Source of the DNA: Methanosalsum natronophilum
Lineage (GTDB): Archaea > Halobacteriota > Methanosarcinia > Methanosarcinales > Methanosarcinaceae
Length of the DNA: 64,000 nucleotides
Reading direction: 5' to 3'
NCBI RefSeq assembly: GCF_024808815.1
Contig: NZ_JANUCS010000005.1
Coordinates: 1 to 64,000, forward strand
The notes below the pieces were generated by a model, which was given only the letters and a program-made list of their open reading frames with translations, was not told the origin of the DNA and did not search any database. How positions within the stretch are numbered: position 1 is the first letter of the stretch; each line of letters opens with the position of its first letter. This document shows, in pieces, positions 52,453 through 61,498 of the stretch. The translations under genes were made by a program, and so were the position numbers.

Positions 52453-53472
52453 ATGAGAACAATCGATTGGGATAAAGAAACAAAAACAATAAAGTTGATA
52501 GATCAAACATTATTGCCTGTAGAGTATAAGGTCATAGAATGTAGCAACCTTAGTTCACTATGTGAAGCCATTAGTTCCTTACGTGTACGAGGAGCACCCG
52601 CCTTAGGTGCAGCAGGTGGTTTTGGACTAGCTTTAACTGCCACTTTAAGTAGTGCAAGGACAATGGATTCATTATTAAATGATCTTGAAAAGGCAGGAAA
52701 TGTGATAAAATCAACTCGGCCAACTGCTATAAATCTTTCATGGGCAATAGATAGAGTACTTCAAGCAACTTCAGATGCATATGACGTTGAAGGTATGCGT
52801 GACATTGTGATAGATGAAGCTTTAAGGATCGCTGAAGAGGATGTTGATACAAACAAGAAGATAGGTAAAAATGGTGCTGAGTTGCTCGAAGATGGAGATG
52901 TTGTCATGACACACTGTAATGCGGGTAGGCTTGCTTGTGTTGACTGGGGAACTGCACTTGGAGTTGTAAGGTCAGCTGTTGAAGATGGGAAAGATATAAA
53001 AGTAGTTGCTTGTGAAACAAGACCTTTAAACCAAGGAAGCCGATTGACCACTTGGGAATTAATGCAAGATAACATCCCAGTAACATTAATAACCGATTCA
53101 ATGTCAGGTCATGTCATGAGAAAAGGACTGATTGATAAGATCATTGTAGGGGCAGATAGAATCACAGAAGATGTAGTATTCAATAAGATAGGGACTTATA
53201 CTCATTCAGTATTAGCAGCTGAACATGAGATTCCGTTCTTTGTAGCTGCACCAACCTCAAGTTTCGATTTTGAGGGTTGGGAGGGTAGTGTCAAGATAGA
53301 AAAAAGAGACCCTGATGAACTCAGGTTTATTGGAGGCGTACAGTACGCACCCTCTGAAGTAAAAGTCTATAATCCCGCCTTTGACGCAACACCTATGGAA
53401 AATATTTCAGCAATAATCACAGAAAATGACGTATTCTATCCACCCTTCATTATTGATGAAATAAGAATGTGA
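52453..53472 (+). CDS. mtnA: methylthioribose-1-phosphate isomerase family
   Basis: Isomerises 5-methylthioribose-1-phosphate (or a related ribose-1-phosphate) to the ribulose form in nucleoside and sulfur salvage. Motifs: LRVRGAPALGAAGGFG near residue 45, THCNAGRLACVDWGTALG with the catalytic Cys, ETRPLNQGSRLT and VGADRI with the catalytic Asp. ATG 52453 follows GGATGAT by about 8 bases; an in-frame TTG at 52438 precedes it. At 339 residues it is nearer MtnA than the shorter ribose-1,5-bisphosphate isomerases. Confidence 0.9.
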   Translation: MRTIDWDKETKTIKLIDQTLLPVEYKVIECSNLSSLCEAISSLRVRGAPALGAAGGFGLALTATLSSARTMDSLLNDLEKAGNVIKSTRPTAINLSWAIDRVLQATSDAYDVEGMRDIVIDEALRIAEEDVDTNKKIGKNGAELLEDGDVVMTHCNAGRLACVDWGTALGVVRSAVEDGKDIKVVACETRPLNQGSRLTTWELMQDNIPVTLITDSMSGHVMRKGLIDKIIVGADRITEDVVFNKIGTYTHSVLAAEHEIPFFVAAPTSSFDFEGWEGSVKIEKRDPDELRFIGGVQYAPSEVKVYNPAFDATPMENISAIITENDVFYPPFIIDEIRM

Positions 53473-53552
53473 GCAATAACATTTTAATAGATAAAATCGT
53501 ATTAAGAACCATAATAGTGTACATACAAGTTAAAATATTAAGGGGATAAAAT

Positions 53553-53726
53553 ATGGCTAAAAAGAAATCTCAAGGTAGCGGACTGATGTCTTCGGCCGGT
53601 CTTATGCGTTATTATGACGCAGATAAAAGATCACCACACCTTAATCCAAAAGGTGTCTTGATTGTCGGCTTATTGGTAGGAATATTGGTCCTTTATGTTA
53701 ATGCAATGTTTGGAATGTGGCCCTGA
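53553..53726 (+). CDS. secG: preprotein translocase subunit Sec61 beta
   Basis: A 57-residue tail-anchored protein of the archaeal SecYE-beta channel. The N-terminus is polar (MAKKKSQGSGLMSSAGLMRYY), then DADKRSPHLNPKGV, a single membrane helix (LIVGLLVGILVLYVNAMFG) and a stop. The SSAGLMRYYD...DPK-type phrase is diagnostic. AGGGGAT lies 6-7 bases before the ATG. It follows mtnA by 80 bases and is complete. Confidence 0.95.
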   Translation: MAKKKSQGSGLMSSAGLMRYYDADKRSPHLNPKGVLIVGLLVGILVLYVNAMFGMWP

Positions 53727-53797
53727 ATGACCAATTCAATTCAGGTACATTTCACATTTAATTAATACCTTTTTTTATTCATAAATTGGAACAAGCT

Positions 53798-53807
53798 ATT
53801 TATACTG
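53798..53807 (+). promoter_or_regulatory. TATA box of the 53841 micropeptide gene
   Basis: CTATTTATAC matches the archaeal TATA form and lies about 38 bases before the ATG at 53841, leaving a short leader with a strong GGGAGGT site. Confidence 0.5.
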
Positions 53808-53840
53808 ATTTTAAAATAAGATTATTTTGGGAGGTTTATT

Positions 53841-53939
53841 ATGATAGGAAGATGGATTAAGCGAATGATAATGGTATTCATAAAAGCTAAGATCATTCTT
53901 TGGTTAAAACGATTGATCCTTAGAAGATTTAGAAGATAA
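53841..53939 (+). CDS. 32-residue strongly cationic amphipathic peptide
   Basis: Sequence opens MIGRWIKRMIMVFIKAK and ends RLILRRFRR. Eleven of 32 residues are Lys or Arg and nearly all others are hydrophobic, with a spacing that makes an amphipathic helix. GGGAGGT lies about 6 bases before the ATG, and a TATA-like box is upstream. It stands alone between Sec61 beta and the betaine transporter. I recognise no family. A membrane-associated or antimicrobial-like role is only inference. Confidence 0.6.
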   Translation: MIGRWIKRMIMVFIKAKIILWLKRLILRRFRR

Positions 53940-54094
53940 AAAAGTGTTTTTTTAAAACAAATTATATTATATTTATTCTATTTTTAGTTATATTCAAATA
54001 AACGGAAATTATTCTTCATTAAGAATAATATACTTTTTTTCAAGAAAATATTACAAAAAAAAAGAATGTATTGTATAAGGGATAAATAGTACCC

Positions 54095-54970
54095 TTATTC
54101 ACCAATCCATTCATTTACTGTATCTTGATTCTCTTCTACCCATAGGGCAGCAGCGTCTTCTGGAGACATTCCATCTTCAATATTCATCATTACTTCTTGA
54201 ATATCATCTTGTTCCCAGTAGAATCTTGAGATTATGTCATAAAGTTCTGGTTTATCTTCTTGAAGTCCGGCACGTGCAAGTGTTGCAACATATTCTGCAT
54301 CACCGTATGAACCTTCAGGGTCATCAAGATACTTGAGGTCCCATCTGTCAAATTTCCAGTGTGGACTCCATCCAGTGACAACGATCCATTCTTCATTCTG
54401 TACAGCTGTCCTGAGCTCAGCTGCCATACCAGCACTACTGCTTGCCACAAGTTCATAGTCAAGATCATATGCATCGATCGCACCTTCACCTTCGGTAGAA
54501 CTTTCGGTAGACTTCATAATACCAGCACCAGGTTCAATACCAATTATCTGGCCATCGAATTGATCTTTATGATCGTTCAGTTCTTCAATTGAATCAATTT
54601 CAACATACTGAGGTACTACGAGTCCTATTTTACATCCTTCAAGGTTAGTAGATACTTCTTCAAAATCATCACCGTACTGTTCCATATAATGACCATGGGT
54701 GTGTGGTAACCATGCGGATGTTGTGAAATCGAACTGACCTTGTGCAAGTCCCTGATATAGAGGTCCTGCATCTACTGCAATAATCTCAACATCATATCCT
54801 GCTTGTTCAAGCACTTGTTTCATTACATTTGTACTTGCAACTTCTCCGTCCCAAGTAACATAGCCTATTGATGCGGTCATTTCATCATCAATAGCATCTA
54901 GACATCCTACGCCTACGATACCAATAATGAAAATTGCGCTAATTGCCAATACTTTCATTTTATCATTCAT
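54095..54970 (-). CDS. opuAC: glycine betaine/proline ABC transporter, substrate-binding lipoprotein
   Basis: Exported binding protein of about 291 residues. The signal peptide ends in a lipobox (GIVGVGC), so the mature Cys is lipid-modified. The OpuAC fold shows in YVTWDGEVASTNVMKQVLEQAGYDVE, FDFTTSAWLPHTHGHY and WIVVTGWSPHWKFDRWDLKYL, whose Trp residues form the betaine cage in relatives. The preferred start is ATG 54970. A TATA-rich run near 55005-55020 suggests its own promoter, 121 bases after the permease gene. Confidence 0.93.
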   Translation of the reverse strand: MNDKMKVLAISAIFIIGIVGVGCLDAIDDEMTASIGYVTWDGEVASTNVMKQVLEQAGYDVEIIAVDAGPLYQGLAQGQFDFTTSAWLPHTHGHYMEQYGDDFEEVSTNLEGCKIGLVVPQYVEIDSIEELNDHKDQFDGQIIGIEPGAGIMKSTESSTEGEGAIDAYDLDYELVASSSAGMAAELRTAVQNEEWIVVTGWSPHWKFDRWDLKYLDDPEGSYGDAEYVATLARAGLQEDKPELYDIISRFYWEQDDIQEVMMNIEDGMSPEDAAALWVEENQDTVNEWIGE

Positions 54971-55100
54971 GTACATCACATCTTATTCATATTTTTTAAA
55001 GAATATATTTATATATATACAATCAACCACTTTATTTCTTTTTCAATACTTATAAGCTTTCGGGTTTTTTTACTAAAAAATAAAAGGAAGTAGTTTTCAC

Positions 55101-55946
55101 TTATTTTTCTGGGGTGAGACTTTGTGTCAATCTATCAAGTATGATAGCGATTATCACAATACCAAGACCAGCTTCAAATCCTGATCCGATATCTATTCTC
55201 TGAATCGCAGCGAGTACCTGATAACCTAGGCCAGGTGCACCTATCATTGCAGCAATAACTACCATCGATAGTGAAAGCATGATACATTGGTTCACTCCTG
55301 CCATAATTGAAGGGAGAGCAGATGGCAATTCTATCTTGATCAGTTTCTGCATAGGTGTGGAGCCAAATGCATCCCCTACCTCTTTAAGTTCTTTAGGGAC
55401 ATGTTTAATGCCTAAAACTGTTAGTCTAATTGGTGGTGGCATTGCGAAAACTGTGGTTGCAACAAGTCCTGGTACATTACCCAAACCAAAGAAAATGACC
55501 GCAGGTATCAGATATACAAAGGAAGGCATTGTTTGCATGAAATCAAGCATCGGCCGAATTATCTGATACAAGGTCTCACTTTTAGCGGCTAGTATCCCTA
55601 TCGGAATAGCTATAACAAGTGCAACCAAAGCTGCTGCAAGCACGAGTGAAAGTGTTTGCATTGTAAGTGCCCATAACCTCATACTTTCAATAAGTGTCAA
55701 TGCTACAGCCACACCCACAGCTAACTTCAAGTCACGTCGACTTATCAAGTAAGAAATAGCTGCAACAACTATGATAAATAAGACTGGTGGTAAAAAGAAC
55801 AGAACATCCCTAATACCACTTATCAAGATATTCATTATTGTGGTGAATATATCAAGCAAAAAACCGAGATTCTGCTCAATCAATTCTACAACTTTCTCTG
55901 CACCATCACCAAGTGGTATCTTTGGAATTTCTAAAGCTTGTGCCAT
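55101..55946 (-). CDS. opuAB: glycine betaine ABC transporter permease
   Basis: 281 residues with six or seven helices and the EAA loop KHVPKELKEVGDAFGSTPMQKLIKIELPSALPSIMAGVNQ that docks the ATPase. It belongs to the ProW/OpuAB family. GGAGGA precedes the ATG, 2 bases after the ATPase gene ends, so the two are coupled. Confidence 0.94.
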   Translation of the reverse strand: MAQALEIPKIPLGDGAEKVVELIEQNLGFLLDIFTTIMNILISGIRDVLFFLPPVLFIIVVAAISYLISRRDLKLAVGVAVALTLIESMRLWALTMQTLSLVLAAALVALVIAIPIGILAAKSETLYQIIRPMLDFMQTMPSFVYLIPAVIFFGLGNVPGLVATTVFAMPPPIRLTVLGIKHVPKELKEVGDAFGSTPMQKLIKIELPSALPSIMAGVNQCIMLSLSMVVIAAMIGAPGLGYQVLAAIQRIDIGSGFEAGLGIVIIAIILDRLTQSLTPEK

Positions 55947-55948
55947 GA

Positions 55949-57133
55949 TTATTCCTCCATTGCTAGTGCTCCTAGCACACTTCCTCTAACAACTACACCC
56001 AATAGTTTCTTTCTCTCATCAACCACAGCAACTGGAGATGTAGATTCTATAATAGGAATTAGTTCGTTCAGTGGTGTATCAGGAGATGTGGTCTCACTAT
56101 CCTTTTTCATCACATCATCAATTGTCTTGCCAGCTTTCATACCCTCAATTGCTTCATCTATAGTCACAAAACCTTTTAGTATCTTGTTTCGATCAACAAC
56201 ATAAATCGATGATATACCATGTTTCCTCATTAGCTGAACTGCAACTTTTAATGTAGAATTGATAGATATTACCGGATCTGGTCGTTTCATTACAGCTTCT
56301 GCAACCAGCACTTTAGATCTATCTACACCGGCAACGAATTTAGCAACGTAATCATCTGCAGGTTCTGTTAAGATTTCTTCTGCAGTTCCTATCTGTACAG
56401 CTTTTCCTTCATTCATCAATAAAATCCTATCACCCAGTTTGAGTGCTTCATCAAGATCATGTGATACGAAGACAATGGTTTTTTGCATCCTGTCCTGGAG
56501 TGCTAAGAGTTCGTCTTGCATCTCACTCCTAATAAGGGGGTCAAGTGCACTGAAAGCTTCGTCCATTAAAAGAATATCTGGGTCGGTTGCAAGAGCACGT
56601 GCTAGTCCAACACGTTGCTGCATACCACCACTTAGTTCAGAGATACTACTATTCTCATGACCCTTCAAACCAACGTTCTCGATGGCTTCAATTGCTTTTT
56701 TGTACCTTTCCTCTTTATCAATACCACGAACCTCTAATCCATAAGCCACATTATCAAGAACACTTCTATGTGGGATTAGTCCAAAGTTTTGGAATACCAT
56801 CCCTAATTTATTTCGTCGTAGTTCTCGAAGTGTTTCTGACTTCATTTTCACTACATCTGATCCATCGATCAATATCTCTCCAACTGTAGGTTCTATTAAT
56901 CTATTAATACATCTAAGAAGTGTTGATTTTCCTGAGCCTGATAGACCCATTATCACAAATATCTCCCCATCTTTGATCTCAAAATTAAGTTTATAGAGAC
57001 CTACATTGTTACCCGTCTTCTCTAAAATATCAGCTTTAGATAACCCCTCTTCCAACAAACCTAAAGCTTTTTTCGGATTTTTACCAAAAACCTTGGAAAC
57101 ATCCTTGATTTCTATTTTCGTCTTTTCTTCCAC
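55949..57133 (-). CDS. opuAA: glycine betaine ABC transporter ATPase with CBS pair
   Basis: 394 residues. The ABC domain (about 1-265) has Walker A GLSGSGKST, Q-loop VFQNFGLIPH, signature LSGGMQQRVGLARALA and Walker B ILLMDEAFSALDP. The C-terminal tandem CBS pair (about 270-390) senses ionic strength or nucleotides in relatives. The start is GTG 57133 with GGAGAT upstream. It is first of the opuAA-AB-AC set, which imports compatible solutes under salt stress. Confidence 0.95.
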   Translation of the reverse strand: MEEKTKIEIKDVSKVFGKNPKKALGLLEEGLSKADILEKTGNNVGLYKLNFEIKDGEIFVIMGLSGSGKSTLLRCINRLIEPTVGEILIDGSDVVKMKSETLRELRRNKLGMVFQNFGLIPHRSVLDNVAYGLEVRGIDKEERYKKAIEAIENVGLKGHENSSISELSGGMQQRVGLARALATDPDILLMDEAFSALDPLIRSEMQDELLALQDRMQKTIVFVSHDLDEALKLGDRILLMNEGKAVQIGTAEEILTEPADDYVAKFVAGVDRSKVLVAEAVMKRPDPVISINSTLKVAVQLMRKHGISSIYVVDRNKILKGFVTIDEAIEGMKAGKTIDDVMKKDSETTSPDTPLNELIPIIESTSPVAVVDERKKLLGVVVRGSVLGALAMEE

Positions 57134-57306
57134 GTTTTAATCTCCAATTTAACAATTAAACCTTGTTTTTATCTCGGATATACGTATAAAATAATAATTT
57201 TTGGATAATATATAATTTATCCGTAATTGTATATAAATAATCATGTTAGACTTTGTGCATAGTTGCTAAACTAAAACCTAAAACCATGACATATCAGGTC
57301 TATTTT

Positions 57307-57519
57307 TCAGTTCTCACTGACATTGTAACCTGCTTTAATAACAGTATTTTTAATAGTGTTTGAATCAGTCATTTTCTCATCGTATTCGACTATTGCAGTA
57401 CCTTCATCAAGGTTTACCTCAGCAACCAAGATACCATTAAGTGAAGATAATGAGCTTTCAACTGCTGACTTACAATGTTGACATGACATACCTTCAATAT
57501 CAAACTTAACCTTCTTCAA
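57307..57519 (-). CDS. CopZ-like heavy-metal-associated protein
   Basis: 70 residues forming one HMA domain, with the metal site GMSCQHC at residues 10-16 and the ferredoxin-like pattern SSLNGILVAEVNLDEGTAIVEY. It is a likely Cu(I) chaperone, but no copper ATPase is nearby. The start is TTG 57519, 6 bases after GGAGGC. Confidence 0.9.
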   Translation of the reverse strand: MKKVKFDIEGMSCQHCKSAVESSLSSLNGILVAEVNLDEGTAIVEYDEKMTDSNTIKNTVIKAGYNVSEN

Positions 57520-57570
57520 CTTTTTGCCTCCATGTGTAAATAAAGTGTATATCAGGTTATACGAAAATAT

Positions 57571-57867
57571 TCAGGCAGTATTCCTTTTCTTCTTTATACT
57601 ATCTGCTATAAGTCTGGCTATCTTAGTTTTTGGTTCAGTATTATCTACAAGAATCCTACCACTTCTCTCCCACCATGATCTCGGGTATTTTTTATCAGCT
57701 TCTACTTCAGGATTTAATCCCAACTCTGTAGCTGCTACTTCAATTTCGGACAGGTGTGGTTCCTTGACTGATTTCTTTCTTGAGATTATACGACCTTGAT
57801 TTCTTGTTTTGGTCTTGTCTATATAGGCAGGCCAGATAACCAGTTTACCTCTCTCTTTCATCAGCAT
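57571..57867 (-). CDS. srp19: signal recognition particle subunit SRP19
   Basis: 98 residues; binds 7S RNA and prepares it for SRP54. Key phrases: KLVIWPAYIDKTKTRNQGRIISRKKSV, PEVEADKKYPRSWWERSGRILVD and a basic tail. A TATA-like TTTAAATT lies about 28 bases before ATG 57867, with no Shine-Dalgarno, so the message is probably leaderless. ATG 57861 is an alternative start. Confidence 0.95.
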   Translation of the reverse strand: MLMKERGKLVIWPAYIDKTKTRNQGRIISRKKSVKEPHLSEIEVAATELGLNPEVEADKKYPRSWWERSGRILVDNTEPKTKIARLIADSIKKKRNTA

Positions 57868-57966
57868 GTGTTGAATATGAAACGTTCATTGAATTTAAAT
57901 CTGATGAATACTATCAAAAAATATGAAGCTAACTTTTATCTATTAGGACATTTATTTGTATAAATC

Positions 57967-58215
57967 ATGGCAACAAATGAGAGTTCAATCACTGTATCAC
58001 CTGAACTTAAAGAATATATTCAAAAAAAACAAAAAGATTATCGAGTGAATACCACATGTGCTGGACCTCTGATACTCCCTCTAGAAATGAAAGACAATAA
58101 ACCAACTGATATAGTGATCAATGTAGGTGATCAAAAACTCTACATCTCGGCAGTTCAGGCAAGGTTTGTCAAACATGTTGATCTATCCATGCTCTGTAAA
58201 TGTGTAATGGAATGA
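57967..58215 (+). CDS. conserved small protein of methanogens, unknown function
   Basis: 82 residues, soluble: a helical start (SPELKEYIQKKQKDYRVN), then TTCAGPLILPLEMKDNKPTDIVINVGDQKLYISAVQARFVKHVD, and a Cys-rich end (MLCKCVME). Three cysteines (one central, CKC at the end) might bind a metal. A TATA-like stretch lies about 29 bases upstream, suggesting a leaderless message. No function is known to me. It is divergent from srp19. Confidence 0.75.
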   Translation: MATNESSITVSPELKEYIQKKQKDYRVNTTCAGPLILPLEMKDNKPTDIVINVGDQKLYISAVQARFVKHVDLSMLCKCVME

Positions 58216-58224
58216 ATTAATTTT

Positions 58225-58701
58225 TTAGTCCACCATTTCTTCATTTATGTTCCTGAAAACTTCTGCAATGATCTTTTGAACCTCGATATCATGGGCTTCA
58301 GAAACTTCATTGTTCTCGGCCCGAGTAAGAGTCGCGAGGTCTGAAATTATTGAATGTATCATATCAAGCATTTCATCTTTTGATATGAGACCTGCATAGT
58401 ATGCATAAAAAAAAGTTGTCCCTGACCTTCTTACTTTTTTTTTGAACGTAGAATAGGAATTTGAAACTTCATGTCTTGAATAAGGTTCTTCAGCGAATGG
58501 AACCAATTGTGGCAAATTCTCGCCAATCCATGTCATTTGTGATCGATTCAGTGTATCTTTAAAGTCAGAACAAAGATGAGCAATCATCCATTCGCGTGCT
58601 GTAAGATGTGTGGTCTTTTTCAGATATCTAGTAACATCTCCGTAGCTCTTACCGTTCATTTTTTGAAACTTTTGATAGCGAAATGCTTTTTTGTCCTCCA
58701 A
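58225..58701 (-). CDS. conserved archaeal protein (DUF5806-like)
   Basis: 158 residues, helical. FQKMNGKSYGDVTRYLKKTTHLTAREWMIAHLCSDF, WIGENLPQLVPF and FKKKVRRSGTTFFYAYYAGLIS resemble a family known from haloarchaea and methanogens (DUF5806, from memory). No catalytic motif is evident. GGTGG precedes the ATG. It is convergent with the 82-residue gene and divergent from the mtr operon. Confidence 0.72.
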   Translation of the reverse strand: MEDKKAFRYQKFQKMNGKSYGDVTRYLKKTTHLTAREWMIAHLCSDFKDTLNRSQMTWIGENLPQLVPFAEEPYSRHEVSNSYSTFKKKVRRSGTTFFYAYYAGLISKDEMLDMIHSIISDLATLTRAENNEVSEAHDIEVQKIIAEVFRNINEEMVD

Positions 58702-59056
58702 GTTACCACCTTTAAAAGGAAAAATAGCTATATGGATTTAGTATTGCAACCAATATAATATTGGCGTATGTGGTCCTATTATATAAAAATACCTAATAAC
58801 TTCAAACATATTGATGTCTAATTTGAATTTAACTTGAAAAATAGTATACTCAAAAAATGAAAAGTAGCGCCTATCAGTGAATTCGAAAAGTTTATGAAGG
58901 ATTCAATGTATTCAAATACAGTTGACATTAGTCTATATCATGTCTTGAGATATAGAATAATCGATATGCAACAGAGTGCTATACGTGGCACATAAGCTAC
59001 TCAATTAATTAAAATCTAAAATATAAAAAAATAAAGACAAAATAGGAGGAAAATGA
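58702..59056 (+). promoter_or_regulatory. upstream region of the mtr operon
   Basis: A 355-base AT-rich region with no gene. It holds a 7-1-7 palindrome CCAATAT-A-ATATTGG (58750-58764), a TATA-like TTATATAAAAAT near 58776, and a further AT-rich TAAAATATAAAAAAAT near 59018-59033. The strong AGGAGG site before mtrE ends at about 59049. The leader may be long. The palindrome lies nearer the minus-strand gene (start 58701) and could be an operator for either side. Confidence 0.5.
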
Positions 59057-59968
59057 ATGGACCCACTCATAGGTATGGGTGTATTAGCATTAATGGGTGC
59101 TGCTGCAGTTATTGCCGGCATTTCCGAGGATTCGGAATCAAATGTCGGTTCTCAAAGTAACCCTAACTCTCAGGTACAGTTAGCACCACAAATGATGTAT
59201 CCGCATAGAATATTCAACAAAGCTATTTCCGGAGAACCACCCTCAAATGCACTAATGTGTGCTATAGGTGGTACTACAGCAGCCATATTGATGGATGCAC
59301 TTGGAATGTCTGCTTTATTCTCAATAACAATTGGTGCATTTGTCGCAGCTCTTGCACATGGATCGTATTCGACTATGTCTTTTTTTGGAAGACCCACAAG
59401 TCAGAGCAGGTTCAAGCAGCCAGTGTATATGGACATTCTAAGAGGACATATATCACCAATTATGGCTTATGCGTTTGTTACAACTTTTTCGATCGTAATT
59501 ATATCTTACATAATGATTTCAGTTCTAAACCATCCGTTCCCGCTCGCACTGCTTGCGTTCATATGGGGAACTGCAGTTGGTGCAATTGGATCTTCAACTG
59601 GAGATGTTCATTACGGAGCTGAAAGACAATACCAGAACACTGAGTACGGATCTGGAGTCAATGCTGCCCAGTCTGGAAACATTGTAAGGAACGGTGAAGC
59701 TGGACTTCGTAACGGAATTGATAATTCATGGTTCTGCATTAAGTTCGGTGGACCTGCAACGGGTCTCGCATTCGGAATGACTGTATTCCTGTCAGGTTGG
59801 ATCACTATGGTGTTCGACCCGTCTATTAGTCAAATGATTGCATGGGCATCAGTCATAGCAGGCCTATTAATTGTATTAGTATTGATTATTTTCAACAGGA
59901 TGATAGAAGTTTCCTCACGGAAAAGTTATGGACCTTATAAAGCTGACAATGACGAGGTGACCGCATGA
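59057..59968 (+). CDS. mtrE: methyl-H4SPT:CoM methyltransferase subunit E
   Basis: Membrane subunit of the Na+-pumping Mtr complex, 303 residues with about six helices. MDPLIGMGVLALMGAAAVIAG at the start and the long conserved FIWGTAVGAIGSSTGDVHYGAERQYQ near residue 170 are family marks. AGGAGG precedes the ATG. It is the first gene of the eight-gene operon and overlaps mtrD by 4 bases. Confidence 0.97.
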   Translation: MDPLIGMGVLALMGAAAVIAGISEDSESNVGSQSNPNSQVQLAPQMMYPHRIFNKAISGEPPSNALMCAIGGTTAAILMDALGMSALFSITIGAFVAALAHGSYSTMSFFGRPTSQSRFKQPVYMDILRGHISPIMAYAFVTTFSIVIISYIMISVLNHPFPLALLAFIWGTAVGAIGSSTGDVHYGAERQYQNTEYGSGVNAAQSGNIVRNGEAGLRNGIDNSWFCIKFGGPATGLAFGMTVFLSGWITMVFDPSISQMIAWASVIAGLLIVLVLIIFNRMIEVSSRKSYGPYKADNDEVTA

Positions 59969-60684
59969 TAGATTATGTAGGTCTTATGGCTGATAACTTA
60001 TTATATCTATTACTGATAGTTGTTGGCGGATTGTTAGTAGCAATTGGTGTACACTTCGTTCCTGTCGGAGGAGCACCTGCGGCAATGGGACAAGCTACTG
60101 GTGTAGGTACTGGTACTGTACAGCTTGCTGCAGGAGCTGGATTGACTGGACTTGTAACAGCTGCTGCTGTAATGAGAGTTGCAGATGATATGTTGTTGGT
60201 TATCGCCTCGGGTATGGTCGGTGCGATGATCATGATCGGAAGTACAATGCTTGTAGGTAATTTCATGTACATTTATGGAGTTGGAGTTACACCTGCTTCT
60301 GGTAAAGTGAAATATGACCCTATCACCAAAGATAGACAGGACCTATATTTGTCACAAGGTACTGAAGGACACGGAGTACCAACATCATGTTATATCAGTG
60401 GTATTATTGGTGGAGGACTTGGTGGACTTGGTGGTGCAATGGTCTATTTCGCACTCCTAAGTGTAACTAATGCTACAACTGCTCTAAACGTGATAGGGCT
60501 TGCAAGTATACTTGCTGTAGCGATATTCTTCATCAATGCAGTCATTGCTTCCTATAACATTGGAGGTACAACTGAAGGGTTCATTGACCCTAAGTTCAAG
60601 AGAGTTCCAAAAGCTATTGTTGCATCAATAGTAGTAACATTCTTGAGTGCTATCATGAGTATAATCATAATAGGAGGGATTTAA
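59965..60684 (+). CDS. mtrD: methyl-H4SPT:CoM methyltransferase subunit D
   Basis: 239-residue membrane subunit with six helices. HFVPVGGAPAAMGQATGVGTGTVQLAAGAGLTG near residue 30 and TEGHGVPTSCYISG are typical. With MtrC and MtrE it is proposed to form the sodium path. ATGA overlap with mtrE; 1 base separates it from mtrC. Confidence 0.97.
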   Translation: MIDYVGLMADNLLYLLLIVVGGLLVAIGVHFVPVGGAPAAMGQATGVGTGTVQLAAGAGLTGLVTAAAVMRVADDMLLVIASGMVGAMIMIGSTMLVGNFMYIYGVGVTPASGKVKYDPITKDRQDLYLSQGTEGHGVPTSCYISGIIGGGLGGLGGAMVYFALLSVTNATTALNVIGLASILAVAIFFINAVIASYNIGGTTEGFIDPKFKRVPKAIVASIVVTFLSAIMSIIIIGGI

Positions 60685-60685
60685 T

Positions 60686-61498
60686 ATGGCAGCAGGTGGA
60701 GAACCCAAAAAAGTGAAATCCGCTATACCTCCAAAGACAATGATCGCCTTTGGACTAATTGGTGGATTGATTGGAGTGTATGCAGGCCATTTCCTATCAG
60801 ACATGTTTGGACCCGTACTATCGTTCTTCGGTGCACTTGGTGCAATCTGTGCAATCGTATGGGGTGCTGATACTGTAAGACGTGTATGTAGTTATGGTAT
60901 CGGAACTGGTGTACCTTCAATTGGAATGTTAGCAATAGGTATCGGAATTGTTGCGGCACTGTTTGGTCTAGCAGTTGGAGGAATTGCAGGACCTATTATT
61001 GCAGTAATTGTTGCAACAATATTAGGATTGATTATAGGACTCCTTGGAAACAGGTTAATGAAAATGGGAGTCCCAATTATGGAAACTGCAACTGCTGAGA
61101 TTGCTGCTGCAGGTACTATTACTATAATAGGTATAAGTACAGCTATGGCAGGTACGTTCGAGATTACAGGTATAATTGATAATGTGATAGCAAACGGATT
61201 TATTGCAGTAGTGTTCATAGTAGGTGCAATTGCGATATTACATCCATTTAACGCAAATCTAGGTCCTGACGAAAAGCAAGACCGTACATTATCGGTCGCT
61301 TTCATTGATGGTTCAATCGCGATGATTTTAGCAGGTATTGTAGTTGCCGGTGTTAGCTTGGCTTCAGCTGTACCCGCAATATTGATTGGGTTGGCTATAT
61401 GGCTTTTCGCGTTTGCTAAATACTTAGGTTATGTTAAACGTGATGCATATAAGGTAGTTGGTACCGGATTATTGCCTACAGAGGAGGAATTGAGTTGA
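60686..61498 (+). CDS. mtrC: methyl-H4SPT:CoM methyltransferase subunit C
   Basis: 270-residue membrane subunit with seven or so helices. Glycine-rich transmembrane segments (GLIGGLIGVYAGHFLSDMFGP; GIGTGVPSIGMLAIGIGIVAA) match the family. The stop overlaps mtrB. GGAGGG precedes the ATG within the end of mtrD. Confidence 0.97.
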   Translation: MAAGGEPKKVKSAIPPKTMIAFGLIGGLIGVYAGHFLSDMFGPVLSFFGALGAICAIVWGADTVRRVCSYGIGTGVPSIGMLAIGIGIVAALFGLAVGGIAGPIIAVIVATILGLIIGLLGNRLMKMGVPIMETATAEIAAAGTITIIGISTAMAGTFEITGIIDNVIANGFIAVVFIVGAIAILHPFNANLGPDEKQDRTLSVAFIDGSIAMILAGIVVAGVSLASAVPAILIGLAIWLFAFAKYLGYVKRDAYKVVGTGLLPTEEELS

